Assembly: GCF_013003985.1 (NCBI RefSeq)
Contig: NZ_CP053073.1
Location: forward strand, 434,001-498,000
Origin: Usitatibacter palustris
GTDB lineage: Bacteria > Pseudomonadota > Gammaproteobacteria > Burkholderiales > Usitatibacteraceae
Length of the DNA: 64,000 nt
Reading direction: 5' to 3'
Shown: piece by piece, positions 8,879 through 17,668 of the stretch
Layout: the number at the start of each line of letters is the position of its first letter
Position numbering within the stretch: the stretch's first letter is position 1
The notes under the pieces: model-generated
The model's input: the letters and a program-made list of their open reading frames with translations, nothing else
Told to the model about the DNA's origin: nothing
Database searches by the model: none
Translations under genes and position numbers: made by a program

Positions 8879-10026
8879 AGTCGCCCCGCGTGCTCGTGGC
8901 GGGTGGCGGCCCCGTGGGCCTGGCTTTCGCTTGCGCGGTCCGAGATTGCGCGGTGACGGTGGTGGACAGCGCCCGCGCCGCACCGATCGCAAGCGACGAC
9001 TATGACGTGCGCATCTTCGCGCTGAGCCCCGGCTCGCGCGAATTCCTGCGCGACATCGGCGCGTGGGACGAACTCGAGATGCGGCGCGTGGCGCCCGTGC
9101 GCCGCATGGAGGTATTCGGCGACGCCGGTGCGCAGCTGGGCTTTTCGGCGCCGCCGCGGGGCGCGCTTGCGTGGATCGTCGAGGCGGGCCGCCTGTCCGC
9201 GGCGATCGAGGCCGCGGCACGCACGCGCGGCAGTGTGGAGATTCGACGCAACGCACGCGCGCAAGGCTATGGCGCACGCGCGAACGGCGCTTCGCTGGAG
9301 CTCGAATCGGGCGAGCGGATCGAGGGCGATCTTCTCGTCGGCGCCGACGGCCCCGACTCGCCGATGCGCGCCGGATTGTCCCTCGCTGTCGAGGAGAGCG
9401 CGTACGAGGAAACCGCGATCGTCGCCAATTTCGCGACTGAGCAGCCCCACGAGGGCATCGCGCGCCAATGGTTTCGCAGCGACGGCGTGCTCGCGTGGCT
9501 GCCGCTGCCCGGCAACAAGATCTCGATCGTGTGGTCCGCACCGAATGCCGTGGCGCAGGAGCTCGCCTCACGCGACGGTCCGGGACTCGCGCGGCGCGTG
9601 CGCGATGCCGGCGGCGCGGCGTTGGGTGAACTCGAGTCGATCTCGCCGCAAGGGCGCTTTCCCCTGCGCCTGATCCGCGTGCCGCACGTGGTGATGCCCG
9701 GCGCGGCGCTCATCGGCGACGCGGCCCATGGCATCCATCCGCTTGCGGGCCAGGGCGTGAACCTGGGATTCCAGGACGCGCGCGTGCTTGCGCACGTTCT
9801 CTCCGGCCGCAGCGCGCTCGAGCGCCCCGGCGATCTTCGCGTGTTGCGCCGCTACGCGCGTGCGCGCCGCGAGGATGTCGGCTCGGTGCAGTGGCTCTCC
9901 GATGGCCTCGACCGGCTTTTCGCGACACGCAACCCGGCCGCGGCAACGCTTCGCAACGCAGGAATGCGCCTCGTGGATTCCCAGCCCTGGGCCAAGCGCC
10001 TCCTGGCCGCGCGAGCGATGCGATAA
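8875..10026 (+). CDS. FAD-dependent ubiquinone-biosynthesis hydroxylase, UbiH/UbiI/COQ6 family (second of pair)
   Basis: This 383-residue protein is a paralogue of the preceding gene, with the FAD motif RVLVAGGGPVGLAFACAV, DLLVGADGPDS and ALIGDAAHGIHPLAGQGVN. The last block matches UbiH/COQ6 hydroxylases almost perfectly. GTG 8875 overlaps the upstream TGA (GTGA, 8875-8878); the frame is open back to 8641, but that part lies within the neighbouring gene. The two proteins probably hydroxylate different ring carbons of the same precursor. Which one does which cannot be told from the sequence. Confidence 0.85.
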   Translation: MKSPRVLVAGGGPVGLAFACAVRDCAVTVVDSARAAPIASDDYDVRIFALSPGSREFLRDIGAWDELEMRRVAPVRRMEVFGDAGAQLGFSAPPRGALAWIVEAGRLSAAIEAAARTRGSVEIRRNARAQGYGARANGASLELESGERIEGDLLVGADGPDSPMRAGLSLAVEESAYEETAIVANFATEQPHEGIARQWFRSDGVLAWLPLPGNKISIVWSAPNAVAQELASRDGPGLARRVRDAGGAALGELESISPQGRFPLRLIRVPHVVMPGAALIGDAAHGIHPLAGQGVNLGFQDARVLAHVLSGRSALERPGDLRVLRRYARARREDVGSVQWLSDGLDRLFATRNPAAATLRNAGMRLVDSQPWAKRLLAARAMR

Positions 10027-10109
10027 TCGCGGTCAGCCCGCAGGACTCGCGGAACCAACGCCCGGTCCGGCTGCCCAACCCCCCACCCCGCCCCCCACAA
10101 AAGACTCCA

Positions 10110-10844
10110 ATGACAAATCGCCTCGCCTCCTGGGCCTTCACGCTGGCTGCCCTGGCCACCGCCTTCGGCGCCGCCGCGCAGAACACCGAGCAGATCAAGA
10201 ACGACCTGCGCAAGAAGTACCCCGATGCGCCGATCGAAACGGTGCGCAAGATTCCCTACGGCAACCTCTTCGAGGTGGTCGGCGGCGGCGAGGTGTTCTA
10301 CACCGACGACAAGACGACGTTCCTGCTCATCGGCTCGCTCATCGACACGAAGACGAAGGAGAACGTCACCGAGGTGCGCATGCGCCAGGTGAACGCCGTG
10401 AAGTTCGATTCGCTGCCGCTCGAGTCGGCCATCAAGATCGTGCGCGGCAACGGCTCGCGTCGCATGGCGGTCTTCGAGGATCCGAACTGCGGCTACTGCA
10501 AGCGCTTCGAACGCGACCTCACGACGTTGAACGACATCACGGTCTACGTCTTCCTCTTCCCGATCCTCTCGCCGTCGTCCACGGAGCTCGCCAAGGCCGT
10601 GTGGTGCTCGCCCGATCGCCAGAAAGCGTGGCTCGACTACATGATTCGCGACACGCAGCCGGCGGCCGCCTCGACCTGCGAGAACCCGATCGACAAGATC
10701 GTGGCCTTCGGCCGCGAGAAGCGCATCACGGGCACGCCGACGTTGTTCTTCGAGGACGGTGAGCGCATTCCCGGCGCGGTGCCGGTGGCGCAGATCGAGC
10801 AGCGGCTGGTCGACGCCAAGAAGGCGATCGCCAGCGCGAAGTAG
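10110..10844 (+). CDS. dsbC: Periplasmic disulfide isomerase DsbC
   Basis: This 244-residue thioredoxin-fold protein has a signal peptide (MTNRLASWAFTLAALATAFG, cleaved after GAAAQ), an N-terminal dimerisation domain (about 25-90, with IPYGNLFEVVGGGEVFY), and the catalytic CGYC in FEDPNCGYCKRFE. The cis-Pro loop is TGTPTLFF. DsbC reshuffles wrong disulfides and is kept reduced by DsbD. The frame is open upstream to 9891 inside the previous gene, but only ATG 10110 places the signal peptide correctly. Its stop codon directly abuts the mltA stop on the other strand. Confidence 0.95.
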   Translation: MTNRLASWAFTLAALATAFGAAAQNTEQIKNDLRKKYPDAPIETVRKIPYGNLFEVVGGGEVFYTDDKTTFLLIGSLIDTKTKENVTEVRMRQVNAVKFDSLPLESAIKIVRGNGSRRMAVFEDPNCGYCKRFERDLTTLNDITVYVFLFPILSPSSTELAKAVWCSPDRQKAWLDYMIRDTQPAAASTCENPIDKIVAFGREKRITGTPTLFFEDGERIPGAVPVAQIEQRLVDAKKAIASAK

Positions 10845-12110
10845 CTACTTCTTGCCGTTGAGCCCGGGGGGCGCGTAGCCCTTCGGGTACAGCACCCACA
10901 TGCGGCCCGCCTGCCGCATCTTGCCCGCCTGGTTTCCGGCGGCATCCCCGAAGCCCCAGTAGAAATCCGCGCGCACGCCTCCGGCGATTGCGCCGCCGGT
11001 GTCCTGCGCGACCATCAGGCGATTGAGTGGCTGCGGTGAGTTCGGGAACGTCGTCGCGAGGAACACCGGAACGCCGAGCGGAATCACGCGCGGATCCACG
11101 GCGATCGAGCGCTCGCCCGTGAGCGGAACGCCCAGCGACCCGATGGGTCCGACGAGGTCCTTCGGCAATTCGCGGAAGAACACGTAGCTGGGATTCGCGT
11201 TGAGGTAGTCCTGCACCTTCTTCGGATTGCGACGCGCCCAATCCTTGATGCCCTGCATCGATGCCTTGTCGGCCGACAACTCGCCGCGCTGGATCAGCAG
11301 CCGGCCGAGCGAACGGAACGGGTGCCCGTTCTGGTCGGCGTACCCCACGCGCAACCGCTCGCCGTTTTCCAGCTGGACCTGGCCCGAACCCTGGATGTGC
11401 AGGAAGAAGACATCGATCGCGTCGTCCACCCACACGAGCTCCGCACCCTTCAGCGGCGCGGGTTCGCGATCGATGTCGCCACGCGCGAGGTAGGGCACGA
11501 CCTTGTTGCCGTCGATGCGCCCGCGCAGCCGCCGGTGCTTGAGGTCCGGGTAGACCGACGTGAGATCGATCGTCACGAGGTCCTGCGGTGTCGCGTAAAT
11601 CGGAAACTTGTAGCGCTTGCTGCGTGTCTTGCTGCCGTGGAGCAGGGGCTCGTAATAGCCGGTGACCATGCCCGCGTTGCTGTCGTCGGCGTTGAGGACG
11701 CGATACGGATCGAAGTTGAGCTCGAAGAAAGACACGAGGTCGCGCTCGGTGGCGTTCACCTGGAGCGTGGATGCGCCCGCGCAGACCGCCTTCCAGGCGT
11801 CGAACTTTTCGAGCGAGGGGCAACCGCGAACGAAGGCGACGACCGATTCGCGCAGGGACTCCTTTCCCCATTCGGGAATCTCGGCCCACGTGCCGGCCAC
11901 CAACTTGCCGCGAGGTTCGACCTCGGGCGTTGGCGTCGGAACAGCGGGGCAAATCGGGGCGGGCGCGGGCGGACAGATGAGCGGCTCGGGCTCCGGCTCC
12001 GGTGCGGCGACGACGGGCGCGGGCGCCGGCTTGGGCGCGGGCGGCGGAGGTGTGGCGCAAGCGGCGACGAGAAGCGCGGCGATCGAGAGTACGGCGAGGC
12101 GGTGCGGCAT
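10845..12110 (-). CDS. mltA: Membrane-bound lytic murein transglycosylase A (MltA)
   Basis: This 421-residue lipoprotein has signal peptide MPHRLAVLSIAALLVAAC, with the lipobox Cys at 18. A Pro-rich linker follows (PPPPAPKPAPAPV, then PEPEPEP), then the MltA domain (TGYYEPLLHGS) and the C-terminal 3D domain (VAQDTGGAIAGGVRADFYWG). The catalytic Asp is expected in the 3D region. MltA cleaves the MurNAc-GlcNAc bond to give 1,6-anhydroMurNAc, the compound consumed by AnmK encoded at 24633. A TATACT hexamer lies 7 bases before the ATG with no Shine-Dalgarno. Confidence 0.94.
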   Translation of the reverse strand: MPHRLAVLSIAALLVAACATPPPPAPKPAPAPVVAAPEPEPEPLICPPAPAPICPAVPTPTPEVEPRGKLVAGTWAEIPEWGKESLRESVVAFVRGCPSLEKFDAWKAVCAGASTLQVNATERDLVSFFELNFDPYRVLNADDSNAGMVTGYYEPLLHGSKTRSKRYKFPIYATPQDLVTIDLTSVYPDLKHRRLRGRIDGNKVVPYLARGDIDREPAPLKGAELVWVDDAIDVFFLHIQGSGQVQLENGERLRVGYADQNGHPFRSLGRLLIQRGELSADKASMQGIKDWARRNPKKVQDYLNANPSYVFFRELPKDLVGPIGSLGVPLTGERSIAVDPRVIPLGVPVFLATTFPNSPQPLNRLMVAQDTGGAIAGGVRADFYWGFGDAAGNQAGKMRQAGRMWVLYPKGYAPPGLNGKK

Positions 12111-12117
12111 CAGCGCG

Positions 12118-12123
12118 AGTATA
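12118..12123 (-). promoter_or_regulatory. Candidate -10 for a leaderless mltA transcript
   Basis: On the minus strand TATACT lies 7 bases before the mltA ATG at 12110, and no Shine-Dalgarno is present. This would place the transcription start at the start codon. Confidence 0.4.
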
Positions 12124-12153
12124 TTGGACGCGAACTGAAAAAGAGGTCGCGTG

Positions 12154-12240
12154 ATGGGATGGGTCTTCCTGGAAATCGTTCTTGCGCTGGTGATCGCGGT
12201 CGCGATCGTGTGGTGGACGCTGCCGAAGAAGCCGAAGTGA
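12154..12240 (+). CDS. Predicted 28-residue single-span membrane protein
   Basis: ATG 12154 opens a 29-codon frame encoding a short amphipathic start (MGWVFLEIV), a hydrophobic stretch (VLALVIAVAIVWW) and a basic C-terminus (TLPKKPK). This is the layout of a small single-pass inner-membrane protein with a positive cytoplasmic tail. AAGAGG at 12141-12146 is a plausible ribosome-binding site at normal spacing; a GTG at 12151 is an alternative start. It occupies the gap between the divergent mltA and the convergent apaG. I recognise no family, and a frame this short could be chance, although the hydrophobic then basic pattern argues otherwise. Confidence 0.5.
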   Translation: MGWVFLEIVLALVIAVAIVWWTLPKKPK

Positions 12241-12241
12241 A

Positions 12242-12262
12242 GTGCTGCGCTCAGTGCAGCAC
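12242..12262. terminator. Hairpin at the tail-to-tail junction with apaG
   Basis: GTGCTGC (12242-12248) and GCAGCAC (12256-12262) form a 7-bp stem with a 7-base loop over the apaG stop codon. There is no T-run, so terminator function is uncertain. Confidence 0.25.
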
Positions 12263-12634
12263 GCGCGGCACGCTGAGCGTGAACTCGGGAATCGGTGCGT
12301 CGAATCGCGTGCCGTCCTCGGCCACCATCTGGTAGGTGCCGCGCATCGTTCCCACCGACGTGGGAATCGAAGAGCCGCTCGAGTATTCGAACGTGTCGCC
12401 CGGACGCAGCGTCGGTTGCTCGCCGACCACGCCCATGCCGCGCACTTCCTGCACCTGGTTTTCCGCGTCCGTGATGATCCAGTGGCGGCTCACGAGCTGC
12501 GCGACGGTGTTGCCGTTGTTGGTGATGCGGATCGTGTAGGCGAACACGTAGCGGTCTTCTTCCTCGTCGGACTGGTCGGGAAGATACGTCGAATGCGCCG
12601 TCACGGCGACGCTGTATTTCTTTGCTTCGGGCAT
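12251..12634 (-). CDS. apaG: ApaG domain protein (Co2+/Mg2+ efflux-associated)
   Basis: This 127-residue ApaG/F-box-associated beta-sandwich protein has YVFAYTIRITNNG, LVSRHWIITD and the conserved VVGEQPTLRPGDTFEYSSG. The family is linked to Co2+ resistance and Mg2+ efflux in enterobacteria, but the biochemical activity is not established. Length is standard (about 125). The gene stands alone, with a TACCAT hexamer 6 bases before the ATG and no Shine-Dalgarno. Confidence 0.93.
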   Translation of the reverse strand: MPEAKKYSVAVTAHSTYLPDQSDEEEDRYVFAYTIRITNNGNTVAQLVSRHWIITDAENQVQEVRGMGVVGEQPTLRPGDTFEYSSGSSIPTSVGTMRGTYQMVAEDGTRFDAPIPEFTLSVPRVLH

Positions 12635-12640
12635 GGCGAA

Positions 12641-12646
12641 ATGGTA
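12641..12646 (-). promoter_or_regulatory. Candidate -10 for a leaderless apaG transcript
   Basis: On the minus strand TACCAT lies 6 bases before the apaG ATG at 12634. No Shine-Dalgarno is present. Confidence 0.35.
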
Positions 12647-12691
12647 GCAGGATTCAAGGGGTGTTCCGGGACGCCGCGCGGCGTTTCAACG

Positions 12692-12697
12692 TAGAAT
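12692..12697 (+). promoter_or_regulatory. Candidate -10 for rpe with little or no 5' leader
   Basis: TAGAAT lies 9 bases before the rpe ATG, and no Shine-Dalgarno occurs between them. The expected transcription start falls within about 3 bases of the start codon. Confidence 0.4.
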
Positions 12698-12706
12698 CGC
12701 CACGCC

Positions 12707-13378
12707 ATGGCCGCCTCCAAATTCCGCATCGCCCCCAGCATCCTTTCCGCGGATTTCGCGCGCCTCGGCGACGAGGTTCGCGACGTGGTGGCGGCCGGTG
12801 CGGATCTCATCCACTTCGACGTCATGGACAACCATTACGTTCCCAACCTCACGGTGGGACCGCTGGTGTGCGAGGCGCTGAAACCGCACTGCGCGGTGCC
12901 GCTCGACGTGCACCTGATGGTGAAGCCCGTCGACCGGATCATTCCGGACTTCGCGAAGGCCGGTGCCGCGATCATCAGCTTTCACCCGGAAGCGAGCGAA
13001 CACGTCGACCGCACGCTCGGCCTCATTCGCGACCAGGGCTGCAAGGCGGGGCTCGTGTTCAATCCGGCCACGCCGCTCGGTTACCTCGACCACGTGATGA
13101 ACAAGGTCGACCTGATCCTCATCATGTCGGTGAACCCGGGCTTCGGTGGCCAATCCTTCATCGCGTCGGCGCTCGACAAGATCCGCGAAGCGCGCCGCCG
13201 CATCGACGCGAGCGGCCGCGACATCTGGCTGGAAGTCGACGGCGGCGTGAAGGCCGACAACATCGGGGCGATCGCGAAGGCCGGTGCCGACACGTTCGTC
13301 GCCGGCTCGGCGGTGTTCGGCGCAAAGGACCGCGCCGAGGCGCTGCGCAAGATGCGCGCGGAGCTCGCGAACGCCTGA
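12707..13378 (+). CDS. rpe: Ribulose-phosphate 3-epimerase
   Basis: This 223-residue TIM-barrel enzyme interconverts ribulose-5-phosphate and xylulose-5-phosphate. Visible motifs are [16 protein letters not shown], the metal-binding [38 protein letters not shown] and VDGGVKADN. Length is standard. It lies directly upstream of the trp operon. Many betaproteobacteria carry gph (phosphoglycolate phosphatase) between rpe and trpE; here that gene is absent and a 177-base regulatory region takes its place. Confidence 0.96.
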   Translation: MAASKFRIAPSILSADFARLGDEVRDVVAAGADLIHFDVMDNHYVPNLTVGPLVCEALKPHCAVPLDVHLMVKPVDRIIPDFAKAGAAIISFHPEASEHVDRTLGLIRDQGCKAGLVFNPATPLGYLDHVMNKVDLILIMSVNPGFGGQSFIASALDKIREARRRIDASGRDIWLEVDGGVKADNIGAIAKAGADTFVAGSAVFGAKDRAEALRKMRAELANA

Positions 13379-13390
13379 CCGCGGGGCGGG

Positions 13391-13418
13391 TTGATGCCCG
13401 AGTCGGATCGTTTACAAT
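13391..13418 (+). promoter_or_regulatory. Sigma-70 promoter of the trp operon
   Basis: TTGATG (13391-13396) and TACAAT (13413-13418) are separated by 16 bases, just after the rpe stop. A start near 13425 would give a leader of about 130 bases containing the Trp-rich peptide at 13455. Confidence 0.7.
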
Positions 13419-13454
13419 GGCTGCGCATCCCGACATTCACCTTTACGGCTCGTC

Positions 13455-13505
13455 ATGACACTGCGCGGAAATCAATTCGGTTGGCGATGGCCTCGCTGGC
13501 GCTGA
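13455..13505 (+). CDS. trpL: trp operon leader peptide (three Trp codons)
   Basis: ATG 13455 encodes the 16-residue peptide MTLRGNQFGWRWPRWR followed by TGA. Three TGG codons fall within six consecutive codons (13482-13499), in the 5' leader of trpE, 51 bases before the trpE start. This is the expected form of an attenuation leader whose translation senses tryptophanyl-tRNA. A small stem (13498-13502 with 13507-13511) spans the stop codon. I see no strong hairpin with a T-run before trpE, so the downstream mechanism may differ from the enterobacterial terminator. No clear Shine-Dalgarno precedes the peptide. Confidence 0.75.
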   Translation: MTLRGNQFGWRWPRWR

Positions 13506-13555
13506 AGCGCTACGCACTGGCTTGCCCATTCGAAGTGACTACCGTGTGGTGATGC

Positions 13556-15034
13556 ATGACTGAAACCGAATTCCTGGCGCTCGCCCGCGCCGGCTACAAC
13601 CGAATCCCTGTTGCGCTCGAGACGCTCGCCGATCTCGACACGCCGCTTTCCATCTACCTCAAGCTCGCGGACAAGCCCGGCTCGTACCTGCTCGAGTCGG
13701 TCATCGGTGGCGAGCGCTTCGGCCGCTACTCGATCGTCGGCCTTCCCGCGCACGAGTGGCTCGAGTGCCGCGGGCGCGAGGCCACCTTGCTGCGTGGCGG
13801 CGTGGTTTTCGAGCGTCACCAGGTCGACGATCCTCTCGCGTTCGTCGATCGCTACCTCGCGTCGTTCAAGGCCGCGCCCCTGCCCAAGCCGTTGCGCTTC
13901 GCGGGCGGGCTCGCCGGCTATTTCAGCTATGACGCCGTGCGCCACATGGAAGCGAAGCTCGCGAACGACGCGCGTCCAGACCCGCTCGACCTGCCCGAGA
14001 TCCGGCTGCTCCTCTCCGAAGAACTCGCGGTCGTCGACAACCTGTCGGGCAAGTTGCACCTCGTGGTCTACGCCGATCCCGCGCGCGATAACGCGTACGC
14101 CGCCGCTCAAGCGCGCCTGAGGCAGTTGCGTTCGCAGCTGCGCAATCACGCGACATTGCCTTCGCCGGGCGCGAAGTCGCCGCTCGCCACGCCGCGTTCC
14201 AACGTCGGGGAAACCGCCTTCCACGCCGCGGTGGCGAAGGCGAAGCGCTACATCACCGACGGCGACGTGATGCAGGTACAGATTTCGCAGCGGCTCTCGC
14301 AGCCGTTCGCCGCCTCGCCGGTGAATCTCTATCGCGCGCTGCGCTCGATCAATCCTTCGCCCTACATGTTCTTCTTCGACTTCGGCGACTGCCAGCTCGT
14401 CGGCGCCTCGCCCGAGATCCTCGTGCGGCGCGAGGCCGACAAGGTGACCGTGCGGCCCATCGCGGGCACGCGCAAGCGCGGCGGCACGCCCGAGAAGGAC
14501 CTCGAGATGGAGCGCGAACTGGTGTCCGATCCGAAGGAACGCGCCGAACATCTCATGCTCATCGACCTGGGCCGCAACGACATCGGGCGCATCGCACGCA
14601 CGGGCACGGTGAAGGTGACCGAGACCATGGTCGTCGAGCGCTACTCGCACGTGATGCACATGGTCTCGAACGTCGAGGGCGAAGTCGCCTCGGACCTTTC
14701 GCCGATGGGCCTGCTGCGCGCGACGTTCCCGGCGGGTACGGTCACGGGCGCGCCGAAGGTTCGCTCCATGGAGATCATCGACGAGCTCGAGCCCGAGCGG
14801 CGCGGCGTCTACGCGGGCGCGGCCGGCTACATCGGCTTCCAGGGCAACATCGACCTCGCGATCGCGATTCGCACGGGCGTCGTGAAGGACGGGCAGCTGC
14901 ACGTGCAGGCTGCCGCGGGCATCGTCGCCGATTCCATTCCCGACAACGAGTGGCGCGAAACGCAGAACAAGATGCGCGCGCTGCTGGCCGCGGCCGAGCA
15001 GGTCCATGCCGGCCTCGACGCCGCGATCGACTGA
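13556..15034 (+). CDS. trpE: Anthranilate synthase component I
   Basis: This 492-residue chorismate-utilising enzyme converts chorismate and ammonia to anthranilate, the first committed step to tryptophan, with TrpG supplying ammonia from glutamine. The N-terminal domain has the feedback-inhibition region around KPGSYLLESV. The catalytic domain has RPIAGTRKRGGTPEKD, LIDLGRNDIGR, VMHMVSNVEG and TFPAGTVTGAPKVRSMEII. Start ATG 13556 is favoured by frame and homology; a nearer ATG (13552) ends after three codons. It lies in a leader-controlled trpEGDC operon. Confidence 0.97.
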   Translation: MTETEFLALARAGYNRIPVALETLADLDTPLSIYLKLADKPGSYLLESVIGGERFGRYSIVGLPAHEWLECRGREATLLRGGVVFERHQVDDPLAFVDRYLASFKAAPLPKPLRFAGGLAGYFSYDAVRHMEAKLANDARPDPLDLPEIRLLLSEELAVVDNLSGKLHLVVYADPARDNAYAAAQARLRQLRSQLRNHATLPSPGAKSPLATPRSNVGETAFHAAVAKAKRYITDGDVMQVQISQRLSQPFAASPVNLYRALRSINPSPYMFFFDFGDCQLVGASPEILVRREADKVTVRPIAGTRKRGGTPEKDLEMERELVSDPKERAEHLMLIDLGRNDIGRIARTGTVKVTETMVVERYSHVMHMVSNVEGEVASDLSPMGLLRATFPAGTVTGAPKVRSMEIIDELEPERRGVYAGAAGYIGFQGNIDLAIAIRTGVVKDGQLHVQAAAGIVADSIPDNEWRETQNKMRALLAAAEQVHAGLDAAID

Positions 15035-15043
15035 GGAGCGCCC

Positions 15044-15619
<576 letters not shown>

Positions 15620-15620
15620 C

Positions 15621-16658
15621 ATGTTCACGCCCCAGGAAGCGATCAACCGTCTGTGCGACAAGCGCGAGATCTTCTACGACGAGATGGTCGACCTGATGCG
15701 CCAGGTCATGCAGGGACAGGTCTCGCCGGTGCAGCTTTCCGCGATCCTCATGGGACTGCACGTGAAGACCGAAAGCGTCTCGGAGATCGCTGCGGCGGCC
15801 GCGGTCATGCGCGAATTCTCGACGCGAGTCGATACGGCCGGCGCCGAACATCTCGTCGACACCTGCGGAACGGGCGGCGACAAGGCGCACACGTTCAACA
15901 TCTCGACGACGGCCGCGTTCGTTGCCGCCGCCGCCGGCGCGCGCGTCGCCAAGCACGGAAATCGCGCGGTCTCCTCGCTTTCGGGCAGCGCGGATGTCCT
16001 CGAATCGCTCGGCGTCCACCTTGCGATCACTCCCGAGCAGGTGGGTCGCTCGATTCGCGAAGTGGGCGTCGGCTTCATGTTCGCACCCAACCATCATCCG
16101 GCGATGAAGCATGCCGCGCCCGTGCGCAAGGAACTGGGCATGCGCACGATCCTCAACATTCTCGGACCGCTCACGAATCCCGCGGGCGCGCCGAATCAGG
16201 TGATGGGCGTCTTCCACGTTGACCTCGTCGGCATCCAGGCGCGCGTACTCAAGATGCTCGGCGCGCGGCACGTGCTCACCGTGCATGGCAGCGACGGCCT
16301 CGACGAAATCACCCTCTCGGGCCCGACCTGGGTCGCCGAGCTCAAGCACGACTTCATCACCGAGTACGCGATCGAGCCCAAGCAGTTCGGCCTCGACGTC
16401 GCGCCGCTCGAGGCGATCCAGGCGAAGGGCAAGGAGGAGTCGAAGGCGTATCTGCTCGCGGTGCTCGCCAATGAGCCCGGCCCGGCGCGCGACATCGTGA
16501 TCATCAACGCCGCGGCGGCGCTGTATGTCTCGGGCGTTTCCGCGAGCCTGTGGGATGGCGTGGCGGCCGCGCGTGAAGCGATCGCCAGCGGCGCCGCGCG
16601 GCGCAAGCTCGACCAGCTCGTCGAGTTCACGCAAGCGTGCGCGAAAAGCAACGCCTGA
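15621..16658 (+). CDS. trpD: Anthranilate phosphoribosyltransferase
   Basis: This 345-residue enzyme joins anthranilate to PRPP. Characteristic blocks are [18 protein letters not shown] (PRPP-binding GTGGD), [31 protein letters not shown] and [15 protein letters not shown]. Length is standard. It is the third gene of trpEGDC, one base after trpG, and its stop is followed 1 base later by the GTG of trpC. Confidence 0.97.
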   Translation: MFTPQEAINRLCDKREIFYDEMVDLMRQVMQGQVSPVQLSAILMGLHVKTESVSEIAAAAAVMREFSTRVDTAGAEHLVDTCGTGGDKAHTFNISTTAAFVAAAAGARVAKHGNRAVSSLSGSADVLESLGVHLAITPEQVGRSIREVGVGFMFAPNHHPAMKHAAPVRKELGMRTILNILGPLTNPAGAPNQVMGVFHVDLVGIQARVLKMLGARHVLTVHGSDGLDEITLSGPTWVAELKHDFITEYAIEPKQFGLDVAPLEAIQAKGKEESKAYLLAVLANEPGPARDIVIINAAAALYVSGVSASLWDGVAAAREAIASGAARRKLDQLVEFTQACAKSNA

Positions 16659-16659
16659 C

Positions 16660-17466
16660 GTGAGCGACATCCTCGAGAAGATCCTCGCCACCAAGAAGGC
16701 GGAAGTCGAGGCCGGGCGACAGGCGCGCCCGCTCGCGCAGCTGGAGCGCGAAGCGCGGGCGGCCCCGCCGCCTCGCGGATTCGAGCGCGCCCTTCGCGCG
16801 CGGATTGCCGCCGGCCATTCGGCCGTGATCGCCGAGTTCAAGCGAGCGAGCCCCAGCCGGGGCGTGCTGGGCGCTTCGCTCGATCCGGCTGAAGTCGCGC
16901 GCAGCTACGAACGCCACGGAGCGTCATGTCTCTCCGTGCTCACCGACTCGATTTACTTTTCCGGATCGCCCGCCGACCTCATCGCGGCGCGCGCAGCGTG
17001 CGCGCTGCCCGTCCTGCGCAAGGACTTCGTGGTCGACCCCTGGCAAGTCCACGAAGCCCGCGCCATGGGCGCCGATTGCATCCTGCTGATCGTCGGTGCG
17101 GTGGATCCACCCGCATTGCGCGAGCTCGAGCGCCTTGCCCGATCGCTGGGAATGGACGTCCTCGTCGAGTGCCACGACGGCGACCAGCTGGAGGTCGCTC
17201 TGGGACTCGAAACCTCGCTCATCGGGGTCAATAACCGCGATTTGCGGACGTTTGCCGTGCGGCTGGAGACAACCCTCGACCTCCTCCCGCGGATCCCGGC
17301 GGCGCGCCTGCTGGTTACCGAGAGCGGCATCGCCTCACCTGAGCATGTCCGAAGGCTTTCGGAGGCGGGGGTGAGGGCCTACTTGGTGGGAAGCGCGTTC
17401 GTGGAAACCGGGGACCCCGGACCGGCCCTTTCCAGGCTTTTTTCGGGGCCCAAAGGGGGGGGTTAG
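16660..17466 (+). CDS. trpC: Indole-3-glycerol phosphate synthase
   Basis: This 268-residue TIM-barrel enzyme decarboxylates and cyclises CdRP to indole-3-glycerol phosphate. Motifs include [65 protein letters not shown] and [14 protein letters not shown] 16660 begins MSDILEK and lies one base after the trpD stop; the frame is open to 16525 only inside trpD. trpF, trpB and trpA are not in the window, as is common in betaproteobacteria where they form a separate locus. Confidence 0.95.
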   Translation: MSDILEKILATKKAEVEAGRQARPLAQLEREARAAPPPRGFERALRARIAAGHSAVIAEFKRASPSRGVLGASLDPAEVARSYERHGASCLSVLTDSIYFSGSPADLIAARAACALPVLRKDFVVDPWQVHEARAMGADCILLIVGAVDPPALRELERLARSLGMDVLVECHDGDQLEVALGLETSLIGVNNRDLRTFAVRLETTLDLLPRIPAARLLVTESGIASPEHVRRLSEAGVRAYLVGSAFVETGDPGPALSRLFSGPKGGG

Positions 17467-17518
17467 GGTGTTGCATTTATGCAACAACACCCCCTAAATT
17501 GTTGCGAATTGGGGTGTT
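17466..17518 (+). promoter_or_regulatory. Palindrome and mutually exclusive stems between trpC and the porin
   Basis: TGTTGCAT-TT-ATGCAACA at 17469-17486 is a perfect 8+8 palindrome. In RNA, segment 17466-17473 can pair with 17485-17492, while 17486-17493 can instead pair with 17511-17518, each over 8 bases. The middle segment is shared, so the two stems exclude each other. This could be a dimeric repressor operator, a folded 5' leader of the porin mRNA, or both. I cannot assign a regulator, and no T-run marks a terminator. Confidence 0.45.
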
Positions 17519-17668
17519 TACCACTTGAGGGAACGCGGTGGCTTTGGCATCATGCCAGTGGCTTCTCAAAAGACTAAGTGGGAAATGTGGCAAGGATCGG
17601 GGAAGCGAGTCCCCACGCCATTCCTAGCGTTCCAGCACTCACGGCCTCACTCAACAAAGGAGATTCAG

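Noticed and set aside
13498..13550. Intrinsic terminator in the trp leader
   Set aside because: Only a 5-bp stem over the leader stop codon and weak pairings were found, with no T-run before trpE.
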